This document shows, in pieces, positions 23,516-32,929 of a DNA stretch of 64,000 nt (the first letter of the stretch is position 1; every line of letters starts with the position of its first letter). A program made the translations under genes and the position numbers. The notes beneath the pieces were generated by a model. It saw only the letters and a list, made by a program, of their open reading frames with translations. It was not told the origin of the DNA and searched no databases. Source of the DNA: Couchioplanes caeruleus (GTDB lineage: Bacteria; Actinomycetota; Actinomycetes; Mycobacteriales; Micromonosporaceae); NCBI RefSeq assembly GCF_003751945.1, contig NZ_RJKL01000001.1, forward strand, positions 1,116,001 to 1,180,000. The letters run 5' to 3'.

Positions 23516-23977
23516 GTGACAGGCACTGACGACGGCGACGGCACGGAAGCGCCTGAGGTGCTGATCGGTACCCCCGAGCGCAACTCGGCGCACGAGGCGC
23601 TGGAGGAGCACCTCATCGCGAAGAGGCTCGATTCCACCGAGTACGAGCGGCGCGTGGAAGCCTCGCGGCTGGCACGCACTCAGTCGGAGCTGTTGCGGCT
23701 CTTCGCCGATCTCCCAGTGCCTCATCCGAAGCTGCCGGTTACCGTGGTCCCGCCCGCTGAACCGGATCAGTCCGTTCCCCCGCCGGTCTTCTTCGCCGGC
23801 TGCCTGACGCTGACTCTAGGGTTGCCCGTCGCGGTTGTGCTGGGCTTTGCCTACGGAGTCTGGTGGGCGATCGCCGTGCCGGTTGGTGTAACCGTGGCAA
23901 TGGCGTACATCGAGCATTTACGCATTCCGAGCCGGGAAGTGCAGGAAACCGGCCCGCGCTCTCCGGAGGGAATTTAG
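23516..23977 (+). CDS. DUF1707 domain membrane protein
   Basis: 153 residues from a GTG at 23516. Residues about 18-68 carry the DUF1707 pattern (ERNSAHEALEEHLIAKRLDS, TEYERRVEASRLARTQSELL, LFADLP), shared by many short actinobacterial proteins. Residues about 90-135 form two hydrophobic spans (FFAGCLTLTLGLPVAVVLGF and AIAVPVGVTVAMAYI). Such proteins are thought to sit in the membrane with the DUF1707 part inside; their role is unknown. Single gene. Confidence 0.8.
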   Translation: MTGTDDGDGTEAPEVLIGTPERNSAHEALEEHLIAKRLDSTEYERRVEASRLARTQSELLRLFADLPVPHPKLPVTVVPPAEPDQSVPPPVFFAGCLTLTLGLPVAVVLGFAYGVWWAIAVPVGVTVAMAYIEHLRIPSREVQETGPRSPEGI

Positions 23978-24174
23978 GACCAGGCGGCAGCACCTCTGGC
24001 GTCGTCGAGGGAGGCGGAAACACTCCGGCGCGAGTGATACACATGCGGGCATGACTGAGTCTCCACGCCCGGTGCAAAGTCCACCCTGTCCAACTGCGGT
24101 GGGGCGCGGGGGCGCTGCACGCAAGATCCGTCTGAATGTGATCTTCCGACGGAGATTCACCGTAGCTTGATCAT

Positions 24175-24546
24175 ATGACCGAGACCACGTCGTCATCCAC
24201 ACGGCCACGCGGCTGGTGGCTGGCGAGCCTTGTCGGGGCAGGGCCGCATCTCGCCGTGTTAGGGCACATCTGGTTGCCCCGAGACGTGTACTTTTCCTGG
24301 TTCGAAGGCCACGAAGAGCTGATTCCGTTCGCCCTCTACAGCAAGTCAGAGCTGATCATCGTCCCGGCCATGTTGCTGCTGACGCTTGCCGCCGCAATCT
24401 TCACGCGTACTCGCCCGCTGGCACTGTGGCTACTGCTCGGGACCCTGGCCGGCGCCACGCTCGTCCTGCTGAGCCTCGCGCACGCAGCGGTCTCGTGGGA
24501 GATGGTCGAATCCGACTTCCTGACCGGGAGCCAGGAGAAGTGGTAA
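24175..24546 (+). CDS. Small integral membrane protein
   Basis: 123 residues, ATG at 24175. Three hydrophobic spans are visible: about 14-32 (WLASLVGAGPHLAVLGHIWL), 60-78 (ELIIVPAMLLLTLAAAIF) and 83-108 (LALWLLLGTLAGATLVLLSL). Cytoplasmic ends carry charges. No family recognised. Confidence 0.65.
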   Translation: MTETTSSSTRPRGWWLASLVGAGPHLAVLGHIWLPRDVYFSWFEGHEELIPFALYSKSELIIVPAMLLLTLAAAIFTRTRPLALWLLLGTLAGATLVLLSLAHAAVSWEMVESDFLTGSQEKW

Positions 24547-24924
24547 CTCTGGCGTCGTCGAAGTAAAGCACTCCACCGAGAGGCGCCCTCTGGTTCCCGT
24601 CCGCCACCCGCGCCGCGGGGACTTCCGGCGGGGAACTCGATCAGCTGTTGCGGTCGGACGAGGACGGCCGTCTGCGATGGCTCGACCACCGTCAGCCGGC
24701 GCCCCCGAAAGCGAACTGGTGGGTATGCGTGCTGCTCTTGATCGATGAACGATGGGAGGATCGGCCGGCGGAGCGACCGGCATGGGTTGAGCTGAAGATA
24801 TGGCTGCTGAGCCAGGCGGCGTGCTGGTCGAGCGATCCGCAGCCCGCGCGGCATGAACACCACCAACTGCCGCCCGCCGGAAAACCGGTGGCAGGCCCGG
24901 CCCGCTGATGGTCAAGATCGCGGC
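24547..24924. other. Intergenic region before the GNAT gene
   Basis: 378 bp. A plus-strand frame at about 24648-24908 has a few protein-like words (WWVCVLLLIDERWEDRPAER) but no start signal and no family, so I do not call it. No repeat or strong hairpin seen. Confidence 0.4.
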
Positions 24925-25485
24925 ATGTCCACGTTCCTGGAGACCGACCGGCTCATCCTGCGCGCGTTCACAGCGGCCGACACCGACCATCTGCTCGCCC
25001 TGGACAACGACCCCGAGGTCATGCGCTTCATCAACGGTGGCCGACCCACCAGCCGCGAGGCGATCGAGACGCGGACCCTGCCGCGACTGTTGCACGACTA
25101 CCCGTGCTGGCAGACCCGCGGTTACTGGGCCGCGCAGGAGAAGACCACCGGCACCTTCCTGGGGTGGTTCGAGTTCCGGCCGTTGCAGGAGCACAGCCCT
25201 GCCGTGGTCGAACTCGGTTACCGGTTGAACCAGGCGGCATGGGGGCGCGGCTACGCCACCGAGGGGTCCCGGGCACTGATCCGCAAAGGGTTCACGGACC
25301 AGAAGGTCGAGCGGGTCACGGCGAACACCATGGCCGTCAACACCCGTTCCCGTCGCGTCATGGAGAAGTCGGGCCTGTCCCTCGTCCGGACCTTCACCGA
25401 AGACTGGCCGGAAGCGATCGAGGGTTCCGAGCACGGTGAAGTCGAGTACGAACTCACCCGAGCTGAGTGGGAAAAGCCTCGGTAG
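24925..25485 (+). CDS. GNAT-family N-acetyltransferase (RimJ/RimL-like)
   Basis: 186 residues. The ATG at 24925 starts the conserved N-terminus MSTFLETDRLILRAFTAADT. Motif A for acetyl-CoA binding is AAWGRGYATEGSRALIRKGF, preceded by the VELGYRL strand; motif B region is NTRSRRVMEKSGLSLVRTF. The layout (LETERLxLR start, R/Q-x-x-G-x-A) matches Acetyltransf_3 enzymes that acetylate ribosomal-protein N-termini or small amines. The substrate is not deducible. Cytoplasmic, single gene. Confidence 0.88.
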   Translation: MSTFLETDRLILRAFTAADTDHLLALDNDPEVMRFINGGRPTSREAIETRTLPRLLHDYPCWQTRGYWAAQEKTTGTFLGWFEFRPLQEHSPAVVELGYRLNQAAWGRGYATEGSRALIRKGFTDQKVERVTANTMAVNTRSRRVMEKSGLSLVRTFTEDWPEAIEGSEHGEVEYELTRAEWEKPR

Positions 25486-25696
25486 ACGTCAGCGACCCAG
25501 TCCACAACTCTTGACAATTTCTCGGGGACGGCGTGAACCACACAGGACACCTTCACTTTGCTCCGCATCGGCATTGGCCCTGAGGCACCGAAGAGCCCCA
25601 CCGACAGTTGAGCTTCATGGGTGAGATGTGTGTCTATGCCGATGCTACGCGCCTGTGTCTGATGTGCGAGCCCGCCGCCACGCATACCGACCAGGG

Positions 25697-26327
25697 CTAC
25701 GTTGCCGCGGCACGAGCCATGGAGAAAGTGTCGGTAGCGCGGAGGTAGTCGGTGCCCCCAAGGCGGGCCACCGGTTTCAGGCTGTCCAGCTTGACCCGGC
25801 CGCTGGCCGAGTCGTACATGTCATCACGGATGGTCACCATGACGACGGTCCCGATGACGATGCAGCCTCCCGCGGGGGGGGGGGGGGGATCGTCGACGCG
25901 GACGATCTGCCGCAGCCGGCATTCGAAGGCGATGCTTGCCTCCTGCACCCGCGGTGGCCGAACCCGCCGTGCCGGAACTGGTGTGACCCCAGCCAGCTCG
26001 AACTCGGATCGTCCGTGCGGCACGGCGGCAGAGGACTGGTTCACCGCCGCGACGGTGCTCTGCTCGGCAACGTTGATCACAAACTCCCCCACCGCCTCGA
26101 CGTTGCTCAGCGTGTCCTTCTTGGGACGTGGGGGCGGGCCGGCGACCGGACAGAACAGAAGCGTCATCGGCTCGGAACAGACCGGCGCGAAGTATGAGAA
26201 GGGCGCGAGGTTGGGTTGTCCCTCTCTGGACACTGTGCTCACCCACGCGATGGGCCGTGGCACCACGGCGCCGGTCAGCAACTGCTGGGCCTCAAGCCTT
26301 CCCAGCCGGGCCGGATCCAGATCCATG
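25697..26327 (-). CDS. Flavin-reductase-like FMN-binding split-barrel protein
   Basis: About 209 residues from the ATG at 26327, which has AGGGAG 5-6 nt upstream. The N-terminus (LTGAVVPRPIAWVSTVSREG, QPNLAPFSYFAPVCSEPMT) is the FMN-binding start of the flavin reductase-like domain. FVINVAEQSTVAAVNQSSA and SIAFECRLRQIVRVDD follow. A 15-bp homopolymer encodes five prolines inside the barrel (VDDPPPPPAGG), immediately before IVIGTVVMVTIRDD. Family members reduce flavins or act on small molecules with bound FMN. The proline run is unusual and a slippage hotspot. Confidence 0.8.
25874..25888. repeat. Run of 15 G (C on the coding strand) inside the flavin-reductase-like gene
   Basis: Fifteen consecutive G residues on the plus strand. 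As the length is a multiple of three the minus-strand protein stays in frame (five prolines). One added or lost base would frameshift the last ~60 residues. Confidence 0.95.
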
Positions 26328-26641
26328 CGCACTCCCTGGCGAAAGGGTGACGGGTCGACGCGCCGATGCGGGGAGCGGGAGCGTACTCGACATGTAACCG
26401 TATTCATCTTCACGAGTACGTGTCGGTAGGATGATCGCTGGGGCATCGAAGGCCGCCGACGCCTAAGGGGACCTGCGCGTGGTCCGCATGTTAACAGGAG
26501 CGACGGGACCGCGCCGGGACACGGACCCGGCGGGCAGGCCTCTTGTCCACGTCACCGGCGTCGCCGACCGGTCCAACCCGGATGGACGACGTCGAGTTCG
26601 ATGCGTCGGCGTCGCCAGGGCGAACCCCCACGGTGCCGGGG

Positions 26642-26990
26642 ATGAGCGAGCGAGGCAGGGGTGGTGCCGGCTCCACGTCCCTGCGGCACATCCGCCGTAG
26701 GTGCGCCGGGCTGATTGCTGAGCTTCCCCTCGAAAGGGCGACATCAGTGACGTCGTTGTGCGAGGGACTCGGGGACGCACGTGGACGTCCGATTGTCATC
26801 GCCCCATGCCATCGACAGAAGGCGCCTGCGGTATGTGGTTGTCAATGGAGGACACGGACCTCGTCTTCTCCGACCAGGCAAGCACCGGAACCCATCGAAA
26901 GCACATCATCGCCCATGAGCTTGGACACATGATCTACGGGCATGTCGGCGCCGAGGCCATCGACGCGAACACCGGCTTCTCGCCAGCGGC
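26642..26990 (+). pseudogene. Frameshifted ImmA/IrrE-type zinc metallopeptidase
   Basis: The first part (SLRHIRRRCAGLIAELPLER, ATSVTSLCEGLGDARGRPIV) matches the N-terminal segment of actinobacterial ImmA/IrrE proteins. The second part lies in the next frame from about 26825 (CGMWLSMEDTDLVFSDQAS, HRKHIIAHELGHMIYGH) and carries the zinc-binding HExxH. A single-base indel near 26805-26825 would join them. After the GH of the metal site the homology stops, so the C-terminal third is also missing. The family cleaves or regulates repressors in mobile elements and stress responses. Here it is inactive unless the frameshift is a sequencing error, and even then it is truncated. Confidence 0.6.
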
Positions 26991-27097
26991 CTGGCCCCGG
27001 CGCCCTCAGCGCGTTCCGGGAACGCGTCCGCGGGTACGCCCGCCGCGACTGAGGATCCGACGGCCGGCTCCCGGCATCGGTGATCGAGGGAGGGCGA

Positions 27098-28324
27098 ATG
27101 CCCACGGAGGCACACAGTGAACCTCGCGGCGACCGGCCATGGGCGGTGCGGGCCGCGGGCTGGTTCGACGGCCGGGACGGTCGTCCAGGGCCGGTGCTCG
27201 TGGTCATCGACGGCGGACGTATCACCGCCGTGGACACCACCGGCGCGCCGCCGGCCACCGACCTACCGGTGCGCGACCTGGGCGACGTAACCGTGCTGCC
27301 CGGGCTCGTCGACGCGCACGTCCACCTCGCCTTCGACCCGGCCGAGCCGCCCGAACGACTCGCCACGGTTCCCGAGCCGGTCCTCCTGGACCGGATGGCC
27401 GCCCACGCCCAGGCCCACCTGGCCGCCGGTGTCACCACGGTGCGCGACCTCGGCGACCGCGACTTCCTCGCGCTCAGGTTGCGTGAACAGCTCCGGGCCA
27501 GCGGCGCGCCCGCGCCGGAGATCCTGGCCTCCGGTCCCCCGCTGACCCGCGCCGGCGGGCACTGCTGGTTCCTCGGCGGCGAGGCCGACGACCAGGCAGC
27601 GCTGCGCCGCGCGGTCGCCGACCATGCCCGCCGCGGCGTGGACGTCATCAAGATCATGGCTACCGGCGGAGCGATCACGCCCGGCTTCCGCACGCACGAG
27701 TCCCAGTACCAGCGGACCGAGCTCACCGAAGTGGTCGAGGCCGCAGCCGCCGAAGGGCTCGGAGTAACCGCACACGCGCACGGCGGTCCCGGGATCACCG
27801 ACGCGCTGGCCGCCGGCGTGGCCGGGCTCGAACACGTCTCCTTCTTCACCGCCGACGGCATCGACGTGGACTGGGCGACCGTGGACGCCATCGCCGCCGC
27901 CGGCGTACACGTGGGGGCCACCGAGGCTGCCCTGCCGGAAGGGGACATCCGCAACCCGGCCGTGTTCGCCAAACTCGAGCAACGCAGCATCAACTTCGTC
28001 CGCATGCACGCCGCCGGGGTGCGCCTGGTCTGCTGCTCCGATGCTGGAGTGGTCCCCCGCAAGCCCCACGGCGTGCTTGCCCACGGCATGGTGCGCCTCG
28101 GCCGATATGGCCTGGCCAACCCCGACGCCTTGGCGGCGGCGACCTCAGTCGCCGCCGAAGCCTGCGGCATCGCCGACCGCAAGGGCCGCCTCGCCCCCGG
28201 CTACGACGCCGACCTCCTCATCATCGACGGCGACCCCCTCACCGACCTCACCGCCCTGCACCAGGTACGCGCCGTCTACCGCGCCGGCCAGCAGGCCTAC
28301 GCGAAACCCAGCCCGAGAGCTTGA
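27098..28324 (+). CDS. Metal-dependent amidohydrolase (imidazolonepropionase/prolidase-like)
   Basis: 408 residues. The ATG at 27098 follows GGAGGG; a GTG 18 bp upstream is less likely. Amidohydrolase motifs in order: VLPGLVDAHVHLAF with His74 and His76, the bridging lysine Lys185 in VDVIKIMATGG, His226 in TAHAHGG, His246 in LEHVSFF and Asp315 in CCSDAGVV. N- and C-terminal strands form the composite beta-sandwich (GYDADLLIIDGDPLTDLTAL). A two-metal hydrolase cutting a cyclic or peptide amide; substrate unknown. It converges on the ABC exporter genes and is the last clearly non-polyene gene before the cluster. Confidence 0.9.
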   Translation: MPTEAHSEPRGDRPWAVRAAGWFDGRDGRPGPVLVVIDGGRITAVDTTGAPPATDLPVRDLGDVTVLPGLVDAHVHLAFDPAEPPERLATVPEPVLLDRMAAHAQAHLAAGVTTVRDLGDRDFLALRLREQLRASGAPAPEILASGPPLTRAGGHCWFLGGEADDQAALRRAVADHARRGVDVIKIMATGGAITPGFRTHESQYQRTELTEVVEAAAAEGLGVTAHAHGGPGITDALAAGVAGLEHVSFFTADGIDVDWATVDAIAAAGVHVGATEAALPEGDIRNPAVFAKLEQRSINFVRMHAAGVRLVCCSDAGVVPRKPHGVLAHGMVRLGRYGLANPDALAAATSVAAEACGIADRKGRLAPGYDADLLIIDGDPLTDLTALHQVRAVYRAGQQAYAKPSPRA

Positions 28325-28480
28325 TCAAGATGCCGGGGCTGGATCTGCTTCAGGTCGGTGCGCTCACTTGGCGCGCGAATGCTGCGTCATTGCCGGGCAC
28401 ACCTCCAGCCCTCATGGCATCGGCGACGCGATACCCGCTGCCAGCGCGATGGGTGCGGTCGCCGAACACCGGTATCGCCG

Positions 28481-30364
28481 TCAGACCTTGCGCACTGCAC
28501 CGGCCTGTGCCCGTATAAGGCCTGCGTAGGGGCCGTCGGATCGCACCAGCTCGTCGTGGGTTCCCTGCTCAGCGATCCGGCCGTCACGCATGACGATGAT
28601 CAGGTCGGCGTGCCGCACGGTGGAGAGCCGGTGCGCGATCACGAACGTGGTGCGTCCCGCCTGCAGCGCGGCCATGCCTCGCTGCACGAGCGCCTCGGTC
28701 CGGGTGTCGACGGAGCTGGTGGCCTCGTCGAGCAGCAGCAGTCGCGGCTCTGCGAGAAACGCCCGGGCCAGCGTGACGAGCTGCCGGCCGCCGGCGCTGA
28801 TGATGGACGCGTCCTCCTCCAGCATCGTGTCGTAGCCGGCCGGCAGCGTCCTGACGAACGGGTCCAGGCAAGCCGTGCGGGAGGCGGCGATCACGTCCTC
28901 GCGCGTCGCGCCCTCACGCCCGTACGCGATGTTGTCCGCGATCGTTCCTGCGAACAGCCAGGTGTCCTGCGGCACCACGGCGGTCCAGGATCGCAGGCCG
29001 GCCCGTGTCATCCTGCTGATGTCGTGACCGTCGAGCAGGATCTGTCCGCCGTCGGGATCGTAGAAGCGCATCAGCAGGTTGGCGAGCGTGCTCTTGCCCG
29101 CACCGGTCGGCCCTACGATCGCCACCGTCTGCCCCGGCTCCACGACCAGGTTGAGGTCCCTGATCAGCGGTTCGTCGGGGGTGTAGCGGAACGAGACGCT
29201 CCGGAACTCGACCCGTCCCCGCACATCGGCGGGGGGCACCGGCCGCTCGGGATCCGGCTGCTGCTCCGGCGCGCGGAGCAGCTCGAAGACCCGGCCGGCC
29301 GACGCGACGCCGGACTGCAACTGGCCCGAAGCGTTGGCGAGCTGGCCCACCGGCTGGCTGAACTGGCCCGAGTACTGGACGAACGCCTGCACGTCGCCGA
29401 GCGACAGGCCGCCCGCGGCGACGCGCAATGCGCCGATCACAGTCACCGCCACATAGTTGAGGTTGCTGACGAACATCATCGCGGGCTCGATCACCGCGGA
29501 CACGAACGTCGCCCGCGCGCCGGTCTCCCGCAGCCGTTCGTTCTCCATGTCGAACGCCGCCTCGGCGTGCGCCCGCCGATCGAAGATCTTGATGAGGGCA
29601 TGACCGGCGTACGCCTCCTCGACCTGTGCGGTCAGCGAGCCGGTGGTCGCCCACTGCCGGTCGAATGCCGATTGCGAGCGCTTCACGAGCCAGGACACGA
29701 CCGCACCGGAGATCGGCAGGCTGATCAGGACGACCAGGGCCAGCAGCGGGGACACGAACAGCATGAACACCAGCGCGGCGAGCGCCGCGAACGGTGCCGT
29801 GATGAGCTGACTCAACAGCTGTTGCAGAGTCTGCTGGACGTTGTCCATGTCGTTGGTGACCCGGCTGATGAGTTCACCGCGCGGGACGCGGTCGAAGTAG
29901 CTCAGCGGCAGCCGGGACATCTTGCCCTGTGCCTGCGCTCGAAGGTCGGCCACCGCCGACTGCACCACCCGGGTGGCCATCCGATCCTGTGCCCACTTCA
30001 CGGCCGACGCGGCCACGAAGAGCACCACGGCGAGTGCCAGCACCCGGCCGATCGCCGGGAGGTCCAGCCCGCCGCCGGGCACCAGATGCACTGTGGTGAG
30101 GACGTCGGCGAGGGTGTCTTGGCCCTGCTGCCGATACTGGGCGATCAGCTGATCCCGACTGATCCCGGTAGGCAGGCCGCGGCTGAGCGCCCCGGCGAAG
30201 ATCAGGTCGGTGGCGCGACCCAGCAGCAGCGGGCCGACGGAGTTCAGCGCCACCCCGACGAGTCCGAACAGGCTCATCAGAATGACTCGCGAGCGGTACG
30301 GGCGCAACAGCGCGAGAACCTGACCCACTCCGGCGTTCGCCTCCGCAAGGTCGCGCGGGGTCAC
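28481..30364 (-). CDS. ABC exporter half-transporter (polyene export type), second of pair
   Basis: 627 residues from a GTG that overlaps the stop of the upstream ABC gene by 4 bp. Residues about 20-330 hold a six-span exporter membrane domain. About 370-610 is the ATPase: Walker A GPTGAGKST (about 416-424), signature-like IISAGGRQLVTLARA (canonical LSGGQ is altered), Walker B LLLLDEATSSVD with the catalytic Glu, and switch His in IAHRLSTV. Paired half-transporters of this kind occur in polyene clusters (nystatin NysG/NysH, FscTI/FscTII in FR-008) and probably export the macrolide. Inferred heterodimer with the next gene, at the left border of the cluster. Confidence 0.88.
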   Translation of the reverse strand: MTPRDLAEANAGVGQVLALLRPYRSRVILMSLFGLVGVALNSVGPLLLGRATDLIFAGALSRGLPTGISRDQLIAQYRQQGQDTLADVLTTVHLVPGGGLDLPAIGRVLALAVVLFVAASAVKWAQDRMATRVVQSAVADLRAQAQGKMSRLPLSYFDRVPRGELISRVTNDMDNVQQTLQQLLSQLITAPFAALAALVFMLFVSPLLALVVLISLPISGAVVSWLVKRSQSAFDRQWATTGSLTAQVEEAYAGHALIKIFDRRAHAEAAFDMENERLRETGARATFVSAVIEPAMMFVSNLNYVAVTVIGALRVAAGGLSLGDVQAFVQYSGQFSQPVGQLANASGQLQSGVASAGRVFELLRAPEQQPDPERPVPPADVRGRVEFRSVSFRYTPDEPLIRDLNLVVEPGQTVAIVGPTGAGKSTLANLLMRFYDPDGGQILLDGHDISRMTRAGLRSWTAVVPQDTWLFAGTIADNIAYGREGATREDVIAASRTACLDPFVRTLPAGYDTMLEEDASIISAGGRQLVTLARAFLAEPRLLLLDEATSSVDTRTEALVQRGMAALQAGRTTFVIAHRLSTVRHADLIIVMRDGRIAEQGTHDELVRSDGPYAGLIRAQAGAVRKV

Positions 30365-32097
30365 GAGGCCGCACCGCGCGGTTCGCGCTGCGAGGCCGCG
30401 ATCTGGCGGTAGGTCTCGCTGGCTGCCATGAGCTGCCGGTGAGTGCCGAGGCCCGCCATGCGGCCTGCGTCCAGGACCAGGATGCGGTCGGCATGCCGGA
30501 TCGCGCTGATCCGCTGGGCGACCGTCACCACCGTGGCGCCGGACGTGTCCGCGGTCAGCGCAGCGCGGACACCCGCGTCCGTCGCCGCGTCCAGCGCCGA
30601 GAGGCAGTCGTCGAACAGGTAGATCTGGGGCCGGCGTGCCAGCGTCCGGGCGATCGTGAGCCGTTGGCGCTGTCCGCCGGACAGGCTGGCGCCGCCCTCG
30701 GCCAGGATGGCATCCAGGCCGCCCGGCATCCGTTCGACGAAGTCGCGGGCATGCGCCACCTCGAGGACCCGCCAGAGCTCGGCGTCGGTGCAGTCCGGGT
30801 TGCCGAAGCGCAGGTTCTCGGCGACGGTTCCGGAGAACAGATACGGTTTCTGCGGCACCAGGCCGACGATCCGGCTCAGGTGCGCCGGGCCGATCTCGCG
30901 GACGTCCATCCCGTTCACCCGGATCAGCCCGCTCGTCACGTCGAGCAGCCGCACCATGAGCTCCAGCAGCGTCGTCTTTCCGCTGCCGGTGCTGCCGACC
31001 ACCGCCAGGTTCTCCCCCGGCCGCACGAGCAGGTCGATCCCGTCCAGCAGGGGTCGCTCAGCGCCGTCCCGGCAGACCCGCACATCCCGCAGCTCCAGGC
31101 CGCGCGGCCGGAGCGGCCGGCCGTCACGCACGGGCACCGGCAAGCCCGCGACCGTACTGGTCAGCTCGACGATGCGCCGGGCGGACGCCTCGGCGCGCGG
31201 CAGGGCGAGCATGACGAGCATGGCGGAAACGGTGGCCATGAGGATCAGCGCCTGGTAGCCCAGGAATGCGGTGAGAGTGCCGACCTGCAGATCGCCGCCG
31301 TCGACCCGCACCGCACCGGTGAAGAGCAGGGCGACGCTGAACAGGTTCATGAGCAGCAGCACCGCCGGGAACATGGCGGCGGTCAGGCGGCCCACCCGCA
31401 GCGACACATCCAGCAGCCCGGCGTTCGCCGCGGCGAAGCGACGACGCTCATGGTCCTCCCGCACGAATGCGCGGACGACGCGGGCACCGGTGATCTGCTC
31501 GCGCAGCACCCGGCCGATACCGTCGAGGCCGATCTGCATCCGTGCGTACAGCGGGCTCATGCGGGTCAGGATGATCGTCGCAGTGAGTGTCACGGCCGGC
31601 ACGATCGCGGTCAGCAACCCGGCCAGAGGTACGTCGGAGCGGGCCGCCAGCACGACGCCGCCGACGCACACGAACGGCGAGGCGAGAGCGACGTTGAGGG
31701 TGGTCAGCACGAGTGCCTGCACGTGCTGGACGTCGTTGACGGTCCGGGTCACCAGGGACGAGGTGCCGAACCTGGCTGCCTGAGCGACGGAGAGGTCATG
31801 GGTGCGGCGGAACACGGAGGAACGAATGTCACGGCCCACCGCGGCGGCTGTGCGCGACCCGAACCACACGGCCGCGACGCTGGCCACGACCTGCACCACG
31901 GTGATCAGGGTCATGACTAGTCCGGTGCGGGCGATGTGACCGACATCGCCGGCGACAACGCCGTTGTCCACGACGGTGGCGCTCAACGCCGGCAGGCTCA
32001 GGGTGGCGAGCGTCTGCACCATCTGGAGCCCGGCCAGCAGTCCCAGGTCGCGACGGTACGACGGCAGATGGGCACGGAGGAGACGGACCAAGCCCAC
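30361..32097 (-). CDS. ABC exporter half-transporter (polyene export type), first of pair
   Basis: 578 residues; the GTG at 32097 has GGAGGAGG upstream. The exporter membrane domain (about 15-310) is followed by the ATPase: Walker A GSTGSGKTT (about 366-374), intact LSGGQRQRLTIARTL, but Walker B YLFDDCLSALD where Asp replaces the catalytic Glu, and Q in VAQRISAI instead of the switch His. The degenerate site here and the intact Walker B in the partner are typical of heterodimeric exporters with one hydrolytic and one structural site. The pair is co-transcribed and translationally coupled. Confidence 0.88.
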   Translation of the reverse strand: MGLVRLLRAHLPSYRRDLGLLAGLQMVQTLATLSLPALSATVVDNGVVAGDVGHIARTGLVMTLITVVQVVASVAAVWFGSRTAAAVGRDIRSSVFRRTHDLSVAQAARFGTSSLVTRTVNDVQHVQALVLTTLNVALASPFVCVGGVVLAARSDVPLAGLLTAIVPAVTLTATIILTRMSPLYARMQIGLDGIGRVLREQITGARVVRAFVREDHERRRFAAANAGLLDVSLRVGRLTAAMFPAVLLLMNLFSVALLFTGAVRVDGGDLQVGTLTAFLGYQALILMATVSAMLVMLALPRAEASARRIVELTSTVAGLPVPVRDGRPLRPRGLELRDVRVCRDGAERPLLDGIDLLVRPGENLAVVGSTGSGKTTLLELMVRLLDVTSGLIRVNGMDVREIGPAHLSRIVGLVPQKPYLFSGTVAENLRFGNPDCTDAELWRVLEVAHARDFVERMPGGLDAILAEGGASLSGGQRQRLTIARTLARRPQIYLFDDCLSALDAATDAGVRAALTADTSGATVVTVAQRISAIRHADRILVLDAGRMAGLGTHRQLMAASETYRQIAASQREPRGAAS

Positions 32098-32218
32098 GAC
32101 GCCTCCTCCGGTGTACGACTCCTCAGGTACCCAGCCTGCGTCCTGGCTTCCGAGGGTTTCCCTAGAGTTGACGCCGCCATGCTCACTGGACGATCACCGT
32201 CCCATGCGAAAGGCGGCC

Positions 32219-32929
32219 ATGACTCTCACCCTCGCCAGCGTCAACCTGCACTGCGGGCTGGACCGCAACGGCCGGCCCTTCCCGGTGAAGCAGGCGATCG
32301 CCGCCCTGGACGCCGACGTCGTGCTGGTGCAGGAGAACTGGCGCGTCGAGGGATCGACGAGTCTCGCCGCGGCAGCGGCGGCCGACTGTGGTTACGGGTC
32401 GGTCACCGAACTGGACCTGATCTCTGGGGTCCCGCTGGCCCGGCTGGACATCGTCGACGGCGAAGTGCCCGAGGAGACCGGCTCCTTCGGCCTGGCTGTA
32501 CTGAGCCGGGTGCCGTGGGAAAGCGTCTGGCCGCTGGCCCTGGGCGCCGCACGCGGGGACGTGGTAGGGATCCGGAGCGCCCAGGTCGTCACGTTCGCCG
32601 GGTTGCGCGCGGTCAACGTCCACCTCACCCACCGGGTGCTGCACGGACCCGCCCAGTTGCGCCGGTTGGTCGCCGGGCTGCGTGGGCATGGCATCCCGAC
32701 GCTGATCGCCGGGGACCTGAACATGTGCCGCCCCACGGTGCGGGTGGCACACCCCTATCGACCGGCGGTCCGCGGTCGCACGTGGCCGGCGCACCGGCCC
32801 ATGGCGCAGCTGGACCATGTCCTGCTGGGCCCCGGCCTGACGGCCACGCACGCGAGGGTGGGGCCCCCGGTGGGCTCCGACCACCTGCCGGTCCAGCTCA
32901 CGGTCGCCGCGTCGGAGGGCGACCGCTGA
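32219..32929 (+). CDS. Endonuclease/exonuclease/phosphatase-fold hydrolase
   Basis: 236 residues from the ATG at 32219 (AAAGG upstream; an ATG 15 bp earlier is possible). EEP motifs: SVNLHCGLDR, VVLVQENWR with the metal-binding Glu, LIAGDLNMC (catalytic Asp/Asn), and the terminal SDHLPVQLTV. The family includes DNases, sphingomyelinases and phosphodiesterases; no signal peptide suggests a cytoplasmic enzyme. Its 3' end overlaps the LuxR-type gene by 32 bp tail to tail. I know no counterpart with an assigned role in aromatic heptaene clusters, so it may be a passenger or self-protection gene. Confidence 0.82.
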   Translation: MTLTLASVNLHCGLDRNGRPFPVKQAIAALDADVVLVQENWRVEGSTSLAAAAAADCGYGSVTELDLISGVPLARLDIVDGEVPEETGSFGLAVLSRVPWESVWPLALGAARGDVVGIRSAQVVTFAGLRAVNVHLTHRVLHGPAQLRRLVAGLRGHGIPTLIAGDLNMCRPTVRVAHPYRPAVRGRTWPAHRPMAQLDHVLLGPGLTATHARVGPPVGSDHLPVQLTVAASEGDR

